Below, piece after piece: positions 1 through 8,061 of a stretch of DNA of 36,678 bases; within the stretch, counting starts at the first letter, position 1; each line of letters begins with the position of its first letter. The notes under the pieces were generated by a model, which had not been told where the DNA came from, did not search any database, and saw only the letters and a list, made by a program, of their open reading frames with translations. Made by a program: the position numbers and the translations under genes. Source of the DNA: an uncultured Oscillospiraceae bacterium (lineage in GTDB: Bacteria > Bacillota > Clostridia > Oscillospirales > Oscillospiraceae); NCBI GenBank assembly GCA_949494735.1, contig CATABD010000019.1:1-36678 (forward strand). Reading direction: 5' to 3'.

Positions 1-530
1 AAACGGAGATAGCCCACCGCCACAGCCTGTTGCAAGGCGCTGTGGAGCACGGTATGGATGTTACGCAGGGTCTTGGGGGATAAACCCTTGCCGCCCTCGT
101 CGGGGGGCCTTACAAGGCTGTTATAGAAGCCCTGGATGGTGTGGGTGTTCAGAGCTTCCAGCTTCACCGCACCCAGGGCGGGCTTGATATGGTTCTTGAT
201 GTTGCCGATGTAGTCTGCCACGGTGTAGGGCTTCACCCCGCCCAGGTAGTCGTTGGCCCAGATATCCATCCACGCGCCCACGGCCATGCGGCAGGGGGCG
301 GTATAGGTGCCAGCGTCCAGGGCGGCGGTGGCCGCTTTCAGCTTTTGGGCAACTTCTTTCTGTGTCTTGCCTGTGATGGAGCGTTGAATCTGCTTCCCGG
401 TGCCGGGGTCAAAGCCTACGGTATAGCGGGCCTCCCAGTAGGGGTATTCCTTCCCATTGCGGGTGACGGTCTTTTTACGAATGGTGCCTGTGCCGCTGGC
501 GGCACGGGCGTTTTCTTTTTTGCGCGGCAT
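1..530 (-). CDS. int: Tyrosine site-specific integrase (N-terminal part, runs off the window)
   Basis: Minus-strand reading frame opening at an ATG at 530, with an AAGGAGG site 8 bases upstream, and still open at base 1; about 176 residues are visible. The start reads MPRKKENARAASGTG, then an arm-type DNA-binding segment (GKEYPYWEARYTVGFDPGTG, IQRSITGKTQKEVAQKL), then the SAM-like core-binding domain (AVGAWMDIWANDY through LSPKTLRNIHTVLHSALQQA). The catalytic domain lies outside the window. This order is that of Tn916/Tn1549-type integrases, which excise and integrate circular element DNA with an excisionase. The neighbouring small gene at 813 is that excisionase. It is a different gene from the broken integrase at 33.5/36.6 kb. 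Family assignment is firm; whether the gene is intact cannot be seen. Confidence 0.9.
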   Translation of the reverse strand, partial: MPRKKENARAASGTGTIRKKTVTRNGKEYPYWEARYTVGFDPGTGKQIQRSITGKTQKEVAQKLKAATAALDAGTYTAPCRMAVGAWMDIWANDYLGGVKPYTVADYIGNIKNHIKPALGAVKLEALNTHTIQGFYNSLVRPPDEGGKGLSPKTLRNIHTVLHSALQQAVAVGYLR

Positions 531-621
531 TGTGATAAATCCTCCTTCCAAATGATGCCGCGTCCGATACACTAAGGCTATAGTATACCGGGCGCGGCGG
601 TTCGTCAATTCATTTTTTTGG

Positions 622-813
622 TTACGCGGCGGAAACGCCCAGGAACTTCATTACGGCCTCCTTGGACACCCGGTACTGGTGGCCTACCTCTACCGCCTCA
701 ATGCGGTTGCTGTGTATCAGGCTGTAGGCGGTGTTTTTGCTGATGTCCAGCACCTTTGCCAGTTGGGTGACGTTCATGATGATGGGGAGCTGGCTGAAAT
801 CGGTGTAATCCAT
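622..813 (-). CDS. xis: Excisionase / MerR-like helix-turn-helix protein
   Basis: A 63-residue protein just upstream of the integrase on the same strand. The core, PIIMNVTQLAKVLDIS followed by KNTAYSLIHSNRI and the wing VGHQYRVSKEAVMKFL, is the winged helix-turn-helix of the excisionase family: it binds DNA at the element ends and steers the integrase towards excision. The ATG at 813 is preferred over the TTG at 816 because GGAGGG at 820-825 is correctly spaced for it. Length is typical for Tn916-type Xis proteins. About 90 bases separate it from the integrase, and the two are probably co-transcribed. Function as excisionase rather than a plain regulator is inferred from position. Confidence 0.85.
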   Translation of the reverse strand: MDYTDFSQLPIIMNVTQLAKVLDISKNTAYSLIHSNRIEAVEVGHQYRVSKEAVMKFLGVSAA

Positions 814-840
814 CAATGGCCCTCCTATTCCAGAATATAG

Positions 841-1119
841 TCAGGCAGATACCCCCACTACACGGTCTGCTTCGTGATGGTCTATGACCGGACCCTGCCA
901 GAGCGGCGCATCCGGGACTACGACAACCTGGAGCTGAAAGCGGTGCTGGACGCCGCGGCCTGCTTCCTGATGGAGAGCGACAACGGACTTTTGTGCGACG
1001 CCTACCACTCCACGGAGTTGGGGGAGACGGACTGCACCCAGATGTTCATCATGGACAGCCGGTGTTATCCGCAATGGTATGCGGAGCGTCAGGAGAGGCT
1101 CCACGCCGCCAAAAAATAG
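841..1119 (+). pseudogene. Beheaded element gene (C-terminal remnant)
   Basis: An open frame follows the stop at 838-840 and runs to 1119, but no start with a ribosome site fits; the only candidate is a GTG at 874. The translated part (PHYTVCFVMVYDRT, ERRIRDYDNLELKAVLDAAA, DAYHSTELGETDCTQMFIMD) looks like the conserved C-terminal half of a protein recurring in Firmicute integrative elements. The D-Y-D-N-x-x-x-K-x-x-x-D spacing recalls RusA-type Holliday-junction nucleases, but I cannot confirm that. The sequence before base 841 switches directly to the excisionase promoter region of the opposite strand. I read this as a deletion that fused the excisionase end of the element to the tail of another gene. 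Confidence 0.55.
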
Positions 1120-1140
1120 GGTGCGGAGCGGGTAAAAACA

Positions 1141-1182
1141 GGGTCCCAATTTTACCGATTTTTTGATTTTATTTTGGGACCC
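1141..1182 (+). terminator. Inverted repeat after the remnant gene
   Basis: GGGTCCCAA (1141-1149) pairs perfectly with TTGGGACCC (1174-1182) around a T-rich loop. It lies 22 bases after the stop of the remnant gene and could end transcription from the left, though there is no clean T-run after it. Further on, TTTACCG (1244-1250) and CGGTAAA (1266-1272) form another small inverted repeat in front of the next gene, possibly an operator. Confidence 0.35.
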
Positions 1183-1299
1183 CGCGGTATATTCCAAAAG
1201 TGTTGAAAACAGCGGCCTTTGAGCGTTTGGAAGAGTTGTGAAATTTACCGAAGTCGTTTTAATCACGGTAAAAACATCAAGCAAAAAGGAGTTGGTGCC

Positions 1300-2415
1300 A
1301 TGCCCCAGAACAAAAAGCAGGCCCCGCCGCTGGATACAGCGGCGGGCCTATTGCTGACGCTCACCGCCCTGTCCGGCGAGTTCCCCACCGCCCTGGTCAG
1401 CCGTCTGCCGGGTGGGGAGGCTTACAAGATGAAGGTGGTCAAGCGGCTTAAGAAGGACAAACTTTTACACACTTATTACGCGGATGGGCTGCGTGGGTTT
1501 CGGCTGACGAACGCCGCGAAAAAATTGCTGCTGGATAGTTGGCCCGAACTGTTTGGCCCATACCTCACCGGACGCACCGAGACAAATATGCTGAAAAGTA
1601 AACAACTCCGCCGTCTGCGCCTCCACCGGATGGCCGAGGTGCTGGTGGCTATGTACAATGCCGATGCAGGGGTGTTCCCGTGGCAAAAGCACGCCGTATT
1701 TGATCCGGTGCCGCCGGACGATATCCGGATCGAATGGCCTATGTACTACAGCTCCCGCGAGGTGAAGGAGATCGGCCCCCAGCGCGACAAGATCCGGGGC
1801 TCCCGGGCCACAGGGGTGCTGCTAACGGAAAACGATGTGTTCGCCGTTTATAACGCCGGTGAGTCTGAGATAAAATGGGCGCATGAGGCCGAGCTGCGGC
1901 TGCGAGGGTTTCTTCAATTCGATCTGTGTATGCGCTGGCTGCCGGGGCAGTATGGGAGTGCCAGACAGAGCGCAATTATCTTCGAAAACGATATGAAGCT
2001 GATGCCTGTGCTGATGGGAGTGGGCGGCGACCAACGCCATAAGTATTTTGTGGTGGAGGAAGACTACCGCCGTTTTTACTATCTGACGAATGACCACTAC
2101 GGGGAGGTCATTTTGCGGCTTCTTTGTGAGCCGGATAAGAAAGCCATGATAGATAACATTTTGCTGGAGGGGCTGACTGAGGCCCAGCAGTACGGACGCG
2201 TGGAGCATGACGCCATGGACGGGAAGCGCCCGGTGCTGTTTGGTTACACCTGCGATATGCCCCGGATCAGACGGTTCAGCATTGGGCTGAGGGCGAACGG
2301 ATGGAAAGGAATACTGTACTGCTTCCACTTTCAGGAGGAGGCGTTGAGACAGATTTGCGGGCCGGGTGTGGACATACAGTGTATGGATTTTGAGGCGGTG
2401 AAGGGGCTTCTATAA
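1300..2415 (+). CDS. Element protein with winged-helix-like N-terminus, function unknown
   Basis: A 371-residue soluble protein. The ATG at 1300 is chosen because AAAAAGGAG (1283-1291) precedes it; an earlier in-frame start at 1219 has no ribosome site. Residues about 12-75 (LDTAAGLLLTLTALSGEFPT, KVVKRLKKDKLLHTYYADGL, RGFRLTNAAKKLL) look like a winged helix as used for DNA binding. The rest has mixed alpha/beta character without a motif I recognise, apart from a loose likeness to plasmid replication-relaxation proteins. It has no membrane segments. Its place beside integrase and excisionase suggests an element maintenance or regulatory protein; that is inference only. Confidence 0.6.
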   Translation: MPQNKKQAPPLDTAAGLLLTLTALSGEFPTALVSRLPGGEAYKMKVVKRLKKDKLLHTYYADGLRGFRLTNAAKKLLLDSWPELFGPYLTGRTETNMLKSKQLRRLRLHRMAEVLVAMYNADAGVFPWQKHAVFDPVPPDDIRIEWPMYYSSREVKEIGPQRDKIRGSRATGVLLTENDVFAVYNAGESEIKWAHEAELRLRGFLQFDLCMRWLPGQYGSARQSAIIFENDMKLMPVLMGVGGDQRHKYFVVEEDYRRFYYLTNDHYGEVILRLLCEPDKKAMIDNILLEGLTEAQQYGRVEHDAMDGKRPVLFGYTCDMPRIRRFSIGLRANGWKGILYCFHFQEEALRQICGPGVDIQCMDFEAVKGLL

Positions 2416-2498
2416 ACAAGTTAGGTGTCAGCTTTTCTGGAAGCTGGCCCATAGCCACTGTTAATGGATATTGAGATCATTTTTGTGCAGTTCTCCCT

Positions 2499-2527
2499 TT
2501 GACAAATTCGGTGAGTCGTGGTAAAAA
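2499..2527 (+). promoter_or_regulatory. Sigma-70-type promoter for the first MATE gene
   Basis: TTGACA at 2499-2504 and TAAAAA at 2522-2527 are 17 bases apart. Transcription would begin near 2534, the first base of the large hairpin that follows, so the message would start with a stem-loop. Confidence 0.6.
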
Positions 2528-2533
2528 GAAAGG

Positions 2534-2588
2534 GCAATGAGCCGCTGAAACAGCGTAAGACCGGTTGTTTCAGCGGCTCATTGCTTTT
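2534..2588 (+). terminator. 19-bp stem-loop with T-run: terminator or 5'-leader attenuator
   Basis: GCAATGAGCCGCTGAAACA (2534-2552) pairs without mismatch with 2566-2584, leaving a 13-base loop, and is followed by TTTTATTG. It could end transcription from the 1300-2415 gene. Because the promoter at 2499-2527 would start exactly here, it could also be a leader attenuator of the MATE gene 48 bases downstream. Confidence 0.6.
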
Positions 2589-2635
2589 ATTGTTTAGCGG
2601 GTGTCTCATCGAATATCGAAATTATGGAGGAAATT

Positions 2636-4054
2636 ATGGAAGCAAAAGCAAACGCAATTTTGGAAACGGAGAAAATCGGAATTTTGATGCGTAAATATGC
2701 CATCCCCTGCGTAATCTCCCTGCTGGTAGCGGCGCTCTACAACATCGTGGATCAAATCTTCATCGCCAACGCGGATTATCTGGGCTCCTACGGCAACGCG
2801 GCCAACACAGTGGTGTTCCCGCTGACGGTGGTGGCCCTGTCCATCGCGGTGATGATTGGCGACGGCTGCTGCGCCTTTGTCAGTATCAGCCTGGGCCGGG
2901 ACGACAAAAACGCCGCCCGCAACAGCATCGGCAGCGCGGTGCTGCTGTGCATTGCCGGCGGCCTTGTCCTGACCGCCCTCTATCTGGCACTCCAAGAGCC
3001 CATCCTCACCCTGTTCGGCGGACGGGTGAACGAGGAGACCTTCCGCCATGCCAAGGAATACTTTTTCTGGATCACCCTGGGCGTGCCCTTTTATATGTTC
3101 GGTCAGGCGCTCAATCCCATCATCCGCTCGGACGGCAGCCCGAAGTTTGCCATGGCCTCCACCCTGGCGGGGGCAGCCGCCAACATCATTCTGGATCCCA
3201 TCTTTATCTTTGCGTTTCGCTGGGGCATGATGGGCGCGGCTGCGGCCACGGCGCTGGGGCAGATTCTCACCGCCGCCCTGGCCGTTTGGTATCTGTTCCA
3301 CATGAAAGCCGTCCGGCTGAAGCGGTCCAGCTTCCGTCCCCATGGCGCACTGGTACGGCAGTACCTGCCGCTGGGCATTTGCAGTTTCCTGTCCCAGATC
3401 TCCCTGGTGATGGCTATGGCCGCCATCCAGAACATGACGCTGAAGTACAGCGCAGTCGATCCTGTTTTCGGACAGGAGCAGTACACGCAGATTCCCATGG
3501 CGGTGCTGGGCATCGTGATGAAGTTCTTCCAGATCGTCATCTCCATTGCTGTGGGGCTGGCGGCGGGCTGTATCCCGGTGGTGGGCTACAACATCGGTGC
3601 GGGACGCAGGGACCGGGCCCGCGCCCTGTTTACCCGGCTGCTGGCGGCGGAGGCTGTTGTGGGCGGGGCGGCGCTGCTCATCGTGGAGCTGCTCCCCCGG
3701 CAGCTGATCGGCATTTTTGGCGCGGCCAACGAAAGTGTATACTATACCCAGTATGCCGTCAAGTGTTTCCGGGTGTACCTGTGCATGATGCCGTTGGCCA
3801 CGGTGAACAAGGGCACTTTCATCTACCTCCAGTCCCTGGGGAAGGCCTTTGCCTCCACCGCCATCTCCCTGGTGCGGGAGGTGGTGTTCGGCGTGGGCTT
3901 TGCCCTGCTGCTTCCCCTGTGGTTTGGGCTGGATGGGGTTCTGTACTCTATGCCGGTATCCGATGTGCTGACCTTTGTGATTTGCGTGGCGGTAATCGCG
4001 TATACCTATCGTGAGCTGAACTCCAACGGCGCCCCAAAGCTTTGCGGCGCCTGA
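2636..4054 (+). CDS. MATE-family multidrug/metabolite exporter (MepA-like)
   Basis: A 472-residue integral membrane protein with about twelve hydrophobic segments in two pseudo-repeats, the normal size for MATE cation-coupled exporters in the cytoplasmic membrane. The N-terminus (EKIGILMRKYAIPCVISLL, ALYNIVDQIFIA) and the mid-protein stretch GCIPVVGYNIGAG are typical of the MepA branch. GGAGG at 2626-2630 sits 5 bases before the ATG at 2636, so this start is preferred to the ATG at 2624 that contains the ribosome site. It is transcribed alone from the promoter at 2499 and ends at a terminator shared with the convergent CarD unit. The substrate is unknown; drugs, dyes or the organism's own metabolites are all possible. 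Confidence 0.9.
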   Translation: MEAKANAILETEKIGILMRKYAIPCVISLLVAALYNIVDQIFIANADYLGSYGNAANTVVFPLTVVALSIAVMIGDGCCAFVSISLGRDDKNAARNSIGSAVLLCIAGGLVLTALYLALQEPILTLFGGRVNEETFRHAKEYFFWITLGVPFYMFGQALNPIIRSDGSPKFAMASTLAGAAANIILDPIFIFAFRWGMMGAAAATALGQILTAALAVWYLFHMKAVRLKRSSFRPHGALVRQYLPLGICSFLSQISLVMAMAAIQNMTLKYSAVDPVFGQEQYTQIPMAVLGIVMKFFQIVISIAVGLAAGCIPVVGYNIGAGRRDRARALFTRLLAAEAVVGGAALLIVELLPRQLIGIFGAANESVYYTQYAVKCFRVYLCMMPLATVNKGTFIYLQSLGKAFASTAISLVREVVFGVGFALLLPLWFGLDGVLYSMPVSDVLTFVICVAVIAYTYRELNSNGAPKLCGA

Positions 4055-4063
4055 TGGCAAACG

Positions 4064-4101
4064 GGAAGGACGGGAATGCGGCACCGCGTTCTCGTCCTTC
4101 C
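4064..4101. terminator. Bidirectional terminator between convergent genes
   Basis: GGAAGGACGGGAA (4064-4076) pairs with TTCTCGTCCTTCC (4089-4101) with one G-T pair. It lies between the stop of the MATE gene and the stop of the CarD gene that runs towards it. Confidence 0.75.
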
Positions 4102-4104
4102 TTC

Positions 4105-4626
4105 CTATTTTGTGATCTTCATTGCCTCATACAGACGTTCCCGGATGATGTCCGGCTCAGTGTCCAAGGCAAAGCCCAGCTCCTCGCAGGCCAGCCGCTC
4201 CGCGATTTTCTGATACTGATAATCTACCTGCCCCAGCTTTTTCCCCTGTGCGGTCAGCGTCCGCTCCTTCTGGCGGATCTCCTTGAGCAGAAGCAGGCAG
4301 CTTTCCAGCTCACAGGGCGCCAAAAGCTCCCGATAATGGGCTGCCAGCTCCGCCGGCTTTCTGGATGAAAACGTCTGGGGTTTTAACTCAGAGACAAGCT
4401 TCAGACAGCCGGAAGCTCTGCCGCCGTCCACCAGTCCCCGTATGGGCGCCGCCCCATCTACAGGGGTATAGATGCGTTCGCCGCAGGTGGAAAATACGGG
4501 GCGGAGGGTGTAGTAGCTGCGGCCATCGTCCTTTTGGAACGGCGGGGTTCCGATATCCTCCACACGGCACACCCCCGTCCGGCCATATACGACGGCGCTC
4601 CCCACCGAATACACGGCGGCGCTCAA
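4105..4626 (-). CDS. CarD/CdnL-family transcription factor
   Basis: A 173-residue protein whose start (YSVGSAVVYGRTGVCRVEDI) is the RNA-polymerase-interacting Tudor-like domain shared by CarD, CdnL and the transcription-repair factor. The rest is helical (ELAAHYRELLAPCELESCLL, LACEELGFALD), as in the DNA-contacting part of CarD. Such proteins bind the beta subunit and stabilise open promoter complexes. The TTG at 4626 overlaps the stop of the upstream gene by 4 bases, implying translational coupling. A GTG at 4617 would give the more usual start MYSVGS and may be the real one. It is a housekeeping-type gene, so the surrounding 4.1-5 kb could be chromosomal or long-resident cargo. Confidence 0.85.
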   Translation of the reverse strand: MSAAVYSVGSAVVYGRTGVCRVEDIGTPPFQKDDGRSYYTLRPVFSTCGERIYTPVDGAAPIRGLVDGGRASGCLKLVSELKPQTFSSRKPAELAAHYRELLAPCELESCLLLLKEIRQKERTLTAQGKKLGQVDYQYQKIAERLACEELGFALDTEPDIIRERLYEAMKITK

Positions 4627-4862
4627 TCCAGATAACCGCCCACCGGGTGGTAATTGTTCTGCCGTTTAAGCCTGATAAGGAGGGAACCATCGGGCTGTTC
4701 CGCTTCCTCCAAAATCTTATATTGCGTCCCCCGGTGGTCCAGCTGGGCTTTGTAGCCCTCATATTCCTGTTGGGCCTGCTGTTTTGCCTGATCCGGGTCA
4801 AGTCCGTCCTTCAAAATGAAATGGAGCGTTTGCTCCAGGCATTCCGCTTTGATTCGTTTCAT
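4623..4862 (-). CDS. Small conserved protein upstream of CarD, function unknown
   Basis: A 79-residue protein (MKRIKAECLEQTLHFILKDG, then DPDQAKQQAQQEYEGYK, ending in basic and polar residues). It has an amphipathic helical start and no membrane segment or catalytic motif that I can see. GGAGGG at 4871-4876 supports the ATG at 4862. Its stop overlaps the CarD start, so the two form one unit. It may act with CarD, but nothing in the sequence shows how. Confidence 0.75.
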   Translation of the reverse strand: MKRIKAECLEQTLHFILKDGLDPDQAKQQAQQEYEGYKAQLDHRGTQYKILEEAEQPDGSLLIRLKRQNNYHPVGGYLD

Positions 4863-4894
4863 AGAGTCGTCCCTCCATTTTTTAAGATAATTCT

Positions 4895-4923
4895 ATTTTA
4901 GCGGAAATTTGCACATTTTTCAA
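4895..4923 (-). promoter_or_regulatory. Promoter of the CarD unit
   Basis: On the minus strand TTGAAA (4923-4918) and TAAAAT (4900-4895) are separated by 17 bases, with the first gene starting 33 bases further on. Confidence 0.6.
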
Positions 4924-5114
4924 AGGACATCATCCACAAAAATATGCAAAGTGCATATAGTGCAAAACGCCGATGGTCTATCTGTTTACACAAAGGGTTT
5001 GGACATCGGTAGTTCTGGCTGAATTTCATTTCTTGACATTTTTAATTTTAGTGTTCATGATAATAGAGCATACAGCAACGCCAGATAAAGTGATTTCGCA
5101 AGGAGGAACGGAAC

Positions 5115-5636
5115 ATGGATACATTACAGGCTATTTTCACGCGCAGAAGTGTTCGAACCTTTTCGGAGAGGCAGATTTCTTCGGAGGACATCCACACTAT
5201 CCTACGGGCCGGGATGAGCGGCCCCACCTGCGTCAATGCCCGGCAGTGGTCTTTCATTGTAGTGACAGCCCGTGAAAAGCTGTCCCAGATGGCCAAGGCT
5301 AATGGCAAGCCTGCCGACCCGCTGAAAAACGCTGCCATGGGCATCCTGGTCTGCGGCGACCTGAACCGGGCATTCCCGCCCGCCCCAGATTATTGGGTGG
5401 TTGATGGAGCTATCGCGGCTCAAAACATGACGCTGGCCGCCCGTGCATTGGGCATCGGCAGTGTATGGCTGGGCACGTGGCCGCAAATGGACAGGGTAGA
5501 GCGGCAGCGCGAATTGTTTGGACTCCCTGAAGATATTGTCCCGCACTCCATTCTTGCCTTTGGCTATCCAGCTGAAGCTGACGACGAGGAGAGGGATTTG
5601 TTCGAGGCGGATCGGGTACATTATGCGGAATGGTGA
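5115..5636 (+). CDS. Nitroreductase-family FMN oxidoreductase
   Basis: A 173-residue protein with AAGGAGG before the ATG. The opening IFTRRSVRTFSERQIS is the FMN-phosphate-binding signature of nitroreductases. ILRAGMSGPTCVNARQWSFI supplies the second flavin-contacting segment, and AAQNMTLAARALGIGSVWLG is the dimer-interface helix. The size is normal for the short NfsA/FRP-like branch. Such enzymes use NAD(P)H to reduce nitro groups, quinones or flavins in the cytoplasm. It stands immediately before the TetR gene, with the TetR promoter in between, so it may belong to a redox or xenobiotic response unit. Upstream, TTGACA at 5033-5038 with CATGAT 17 bases later could be its promoter, but this is weak. 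Confidence 0.9.
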   Translation: MDTLQAIFTRRSVRTFSERQISSEDIHTILRAGMSGPTCVNARQWSFIVVTAREKLSQMAKANGKPADPLKNAAMGILVCGDLNRAFPPAPDYWVVDGAIAAQNMTLAARALGIGSVWLGTWPQMDRVERQRELFGLPEDIVPHSILAFGYPAEADDEERDLFEADRVHYAEW

Positions 5637-5677
5637 TATGCTGTTCTCCTATGGAACGGCTTCCAATCAAACAGCGC

Positions 5678-5706
5678 TTGACATCCTGTGGAAGGTCATG
5701 TAAAAT
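5678..5706 (+). promoter_or_regulatory. Promoter of the TetR gene
   Basis: TTGACA (5678-5683) and TAAAAT (5701-5706) are 17 bases apart, 50 bases before the TetR start. Inside this leader, CATAG-GT-CTATG (5723-5734) is a small palindrome suitable as an operator for autoregulation. Confidence 0.7.
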
Positions 5707-5756
5707 AAACCAAAGTCTAAATCATAGGTCTATGCATGATTACTGGAGGCGATGAA

Positions 5757-6467
5757 ATGAATTTGAAGCTGCCGCATGAAATCAAATCAGAGGAAACCAA
5801 GAAAAAACTGCTGGATGCCACGGAGCAGATGCTGTCCCAATACGACTTTAAACATCTGACAGTGCGGAATATCTGTGCTGAATCCGGCGTGGCCTACGGC
5901 TCCTTCTACCATCACTTTTCCAGCAAAGAAAACCTGCTGTATATTTTCACCAACCAGCTGTTCAAGCAGGCCCATGTGGATAATCCCCTTCCGGATTGGA
6001 TCAATCCGGAGGATTACATCAAAACCTGCTTATGGTATATTGTAGTGTATGGAAGGTTCTGCGAAACATTAGGGCGGGATTTGGTGAAATATCTGTACAC
6101 AAACTGCCCCCAGGATATGTTTGCCGAGGTTTACCGGCAAGAAATTCTTCCCCGCTTGGAGCAGGCAGATAGCGCGGGATATATTGATTCAGAGCGCAAC
6201 CACGCCCCCTTGAACGACCCCCATGTGTCGCTGCTGGCCAAAGATCTGGAAATTACCTGCAAAGGGGTGCTGCTATGGTGGAGCAACAGCTTTGAAGCCA
6301 ATTTGGAACCACTATATGCTACGCTGGAGCATTTGAGCTTTAATATGCTGTATTCCTACAGTTCTGGACACTACCAAGATGCCGATTTCCCGCATCGCCT
6401 GCTGACGGAAAGTCCACAGTTTGAAGGCAGTATTAAGATTGACAACATTTTTTCTAAGAAGAAGTGA
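5757..6467 (+). CDS. TetR/AcrR-family regulator
   Basis: A 236-residue protein. The N-terminal helix-turn-helix runs from about residue 13 to 60 (KKKLLDATEQMLSQYDFKHL, TVRNICAESGVAYGSFYHHF, SSKENLLYIF), the classic TetR DNA-binding pattern; the remaining helices form the ligand-binding and dimer domain. GGAGG at 5745-5749 is 7 bases before the ATG at 5757, so this start is chosen over the ATG at 5736. It lies between a nitroreductase and a MATE exporter, the usual setting for a local repressor of an efflux pump. An 8-base sequence in its leader (TAAATCAT, 5718-5725) recurs before the second MATE gene and before the transporter operon. The inducer is unknown. Confidence 0.9.
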   Translation: MNLKLPHEIKSEETKKKLLDATEQMLSQYDFKHLTVRNICAESGVAYGSFYHHFSSKENLLYIFTNQLFKQAHVDNPLPDWINPEDYIKTCLWYIVVYGRFCETLGRDLVKYLYTNCPQDMFAEVYRQEILPRLEQADSAGYIDSERNHAPLNDPHVSLLAKDLEITCKGVLLWWSNSFEANLEPLYATLEHLSFNMLYSYSSGHYQDADFPHRLLTESPQFEGSIKIDNIFSKKK

Positions 6468-6512
6468 TTGCGGCAGGCCGTGCCTAAAGAGGACGGCCTG
6501 CCGCAATTTGTG
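6467..6512 (+). terminator. Strong terminator after TetR
   Basis: ATTGCGGCAGGCCGT (6467-6481) pairs perfectly over 15 bp with 6493-6507 around an 11-base loop, and is followed by a short T-rich stretch. It separates the TetR gene from the next promoter. Confidence 0.8.
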
Positions 6513-6572
6513 CGTTTTGCACAAAACGCGGTTGATAATTATTGCAAATAGCTGAAAATGAATCAGCCCCCC

Positions 6573-6601
6573 TTGACAAATAAAGGAGCGACGGCTATTA
6601 T
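6573..6601 (+). promoter_or_regulatory. Promoter of the second MATE gene
   Basis: TTGACA (6573-6578) and TATTAT (6596-6601) are 17 bases apart, close to consensus. Directly downstream ATCGTGATTTAATTC (6612-6626) falls in the region to be transcribed first, a good place for a repressor site. Confidence 0.75.
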
Positions 6602-6655
6602 CAAAATATAAATCGTGATTTAATTCTTGAGCTAAATGCTAAAGGGGATGTGAGA

Positions 6656-8056
6656 ATGGCGGAGCTTGCGAAAAAGCGGGTGGGCCGGGATCTGACAGAC
6701 GGACCGATCATGTCGTCCCTGCTGATGTTTGCCCTGCCCATCGTGTTCACCGACCTGATCCAGCAGCTCTACTCTATGGTAGATCTGATTATCGTGGGAC
6801 ACTTCGTTGGAAACCTGGGCACCATTGGCGTCAATACCGGCGGAGAGATCGCGGATTTTCTCATGCCTGTGGCAACCGCTTTCGCGGCGGCTGGTCAAAT
6901 TTACATCGCCCAACTGGCGGGTGCCAAAAAGCATGAGGAACAGAAAAGCGCGATTGGGACTTTTGTGACCCTGATGCTGCTGGCCTCCATCGTTTTCATG
7001 GCGGTCACTGTAGCGGCGAACGGGTTGATCCTGAACCTGCTGAACTGTCCGGCAGAGGCGCTGGGCCAGGCGCGCTCCTATATGCTGATCACTGCCTTCG
7101 GCCTGCCATTCATCTATGGCTACAACGCGGTGTGCGGTGTCCTGCGGGGCATGGGCGAGAGCAAACGCCCACTGATGTTTATCATGATCGCGGCGGTGGT
7201 CAACATCTTCCTTGACATACTCCTGGTGGCGGTTTTCGATTTGGGCGCCGCAGGAACGGCCATTGCCACAGTATTCTCCCAAATCGCCTCCTTTACCGCC
7301 TCCTTCATGTATATGTACCGGCATAAGGAGACCTTCGCCTTCGAGCTGAGGCTGTCTTATTTCAAATGCGACCGGCATCATATGACCGTGTTGCTGAAGC
7401 TGGGTCTGCCCCAGGCCCTCCGCTCGGTGCTGGTGCGCGCCTCCATGATGTGGGTCAACGCCAGTGTTAACGCCTGCGGCGATATTGCTTCCGGCACCAA
7501 CGGGATCGGCAACAAGCTCCAAAAATTCCTGGAGATATTCACAGCCAGTATGTCCCAAGCCAGCGCCGCCATGGTGGGACAGAACCTGGGCGCGAAAAAG
7601 CAGGATCGCGCCCGGAAGTCCGTCCTGTGCACCCTCCTTTGCAGCGTAGCGTTTGCTGTGGTTATCAGCGCCGTCATTATGATATTCCCCCACCAGGTGT
7701 TTGGTATCTTTACGCCGGATGAGGCAGTGCAGTCCCTGGGCGTATTCTATATCCAGATGCTGGCGGTGCACATCCTGGTGTCCGCCGTGACCAGTTCCTT
7801 CCAGTCCATGGTGATCGGCTCCGGCAATGCGGCGTTGAATTTTGTAATCGGCATCCTGGACGGCGTGGTCTGCAAGGTGGGCCTGAGTCTGCTGTTTGTA
7901 TATGTGATTTTCCAGGTCACGCCTGAGACAGACTGGTTTATGACCACACTGGGTTATTTCTGGGGCACCGGCCTGTCCCGTGTTTTGCCTGCGTGCGTCT
8001 GCATCGGCTACTTCTTCTCTGGCAGGTGGAAGAACAGAAGCCTCGTTTCTGATTAA
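6656..8056 (+). CDS. MATE-family exporter (NorM/DinF-type)
   Basis: A 466-residue protein with about twelve membrane segments. The starting pattern DLTDGPIMSSLLMFALPIVF and LYSMVDLIIVGHFVGN is the MATE signature, and QASAAMVGQNLGAKKQDRAR is the equivalent motif in the second half. AAAGGGGA at 6641-6648 supports the ATG at 6656 rather than the GTG at 6650. It differs in sequence from the first MATE protein, so the two are not a recent duplication. It has its own promoter and is followed after 5 bases by a small membrane protein and then a large secreted protein, which form a likely operon. Substrate unknown. Confidence 0.9.
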   Translation: MAELAKKRVGRDLTDGPIMSSLLMFALPIVFTDLIQQLYSMVDLIIVGHFVGNLGTIGVNTGGEIADFLMPVATAFAAAGQIYIAQLAGAKKHEEQKSAIGTFVTLMLLASIVFMAVTVAANGLILNLLNCPAEALGQARSYMLITAFGLPFIYGYNAVCGVLRGMGESKRPLMFIMIAAVVNIFLDILLVAVFDLGAAGTAIATVFSQIASFTASFMYMYRHKETFAFELRLSYFKCDRHHMTVLLKLGLPQALRSVLVRASMMWVNASVNACGDIASGTNGIGNKLQKFLEIFTASMSQASAAMVGQNLGAKKQDRARKSVLCTLLCSVAFAVVISAVIMIFPHQVFGIFTPDEAVQSLGVFYIQMLAVHILVSAVTSSFQSMVIGSGNAALNFVIGILDGVVCKVGLSLLFVYVIFQVTPETDWFMTTLGYFWGTGLSRVLPACVCIGYFFSGRWKNRSLVSD

Positions 8057-8061
8057 GCGCC

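Noticed and set aside
141-575. A 144-residue plus-strand frame at the left end
   Set aside because: It lies opposite the integrase, whose start has a perfect ribosome site and a recognisable N-terminal sequence.
2606-4084. A 492-residue open frame on the minus strand opposite the first MATE gene
   Set aside because: It is a shadow of a GC-rich coding strand: rich in His, Gln, Gly and Asp, no ribosome site, no family features; the plus strand encodes a clear membrane transporter.
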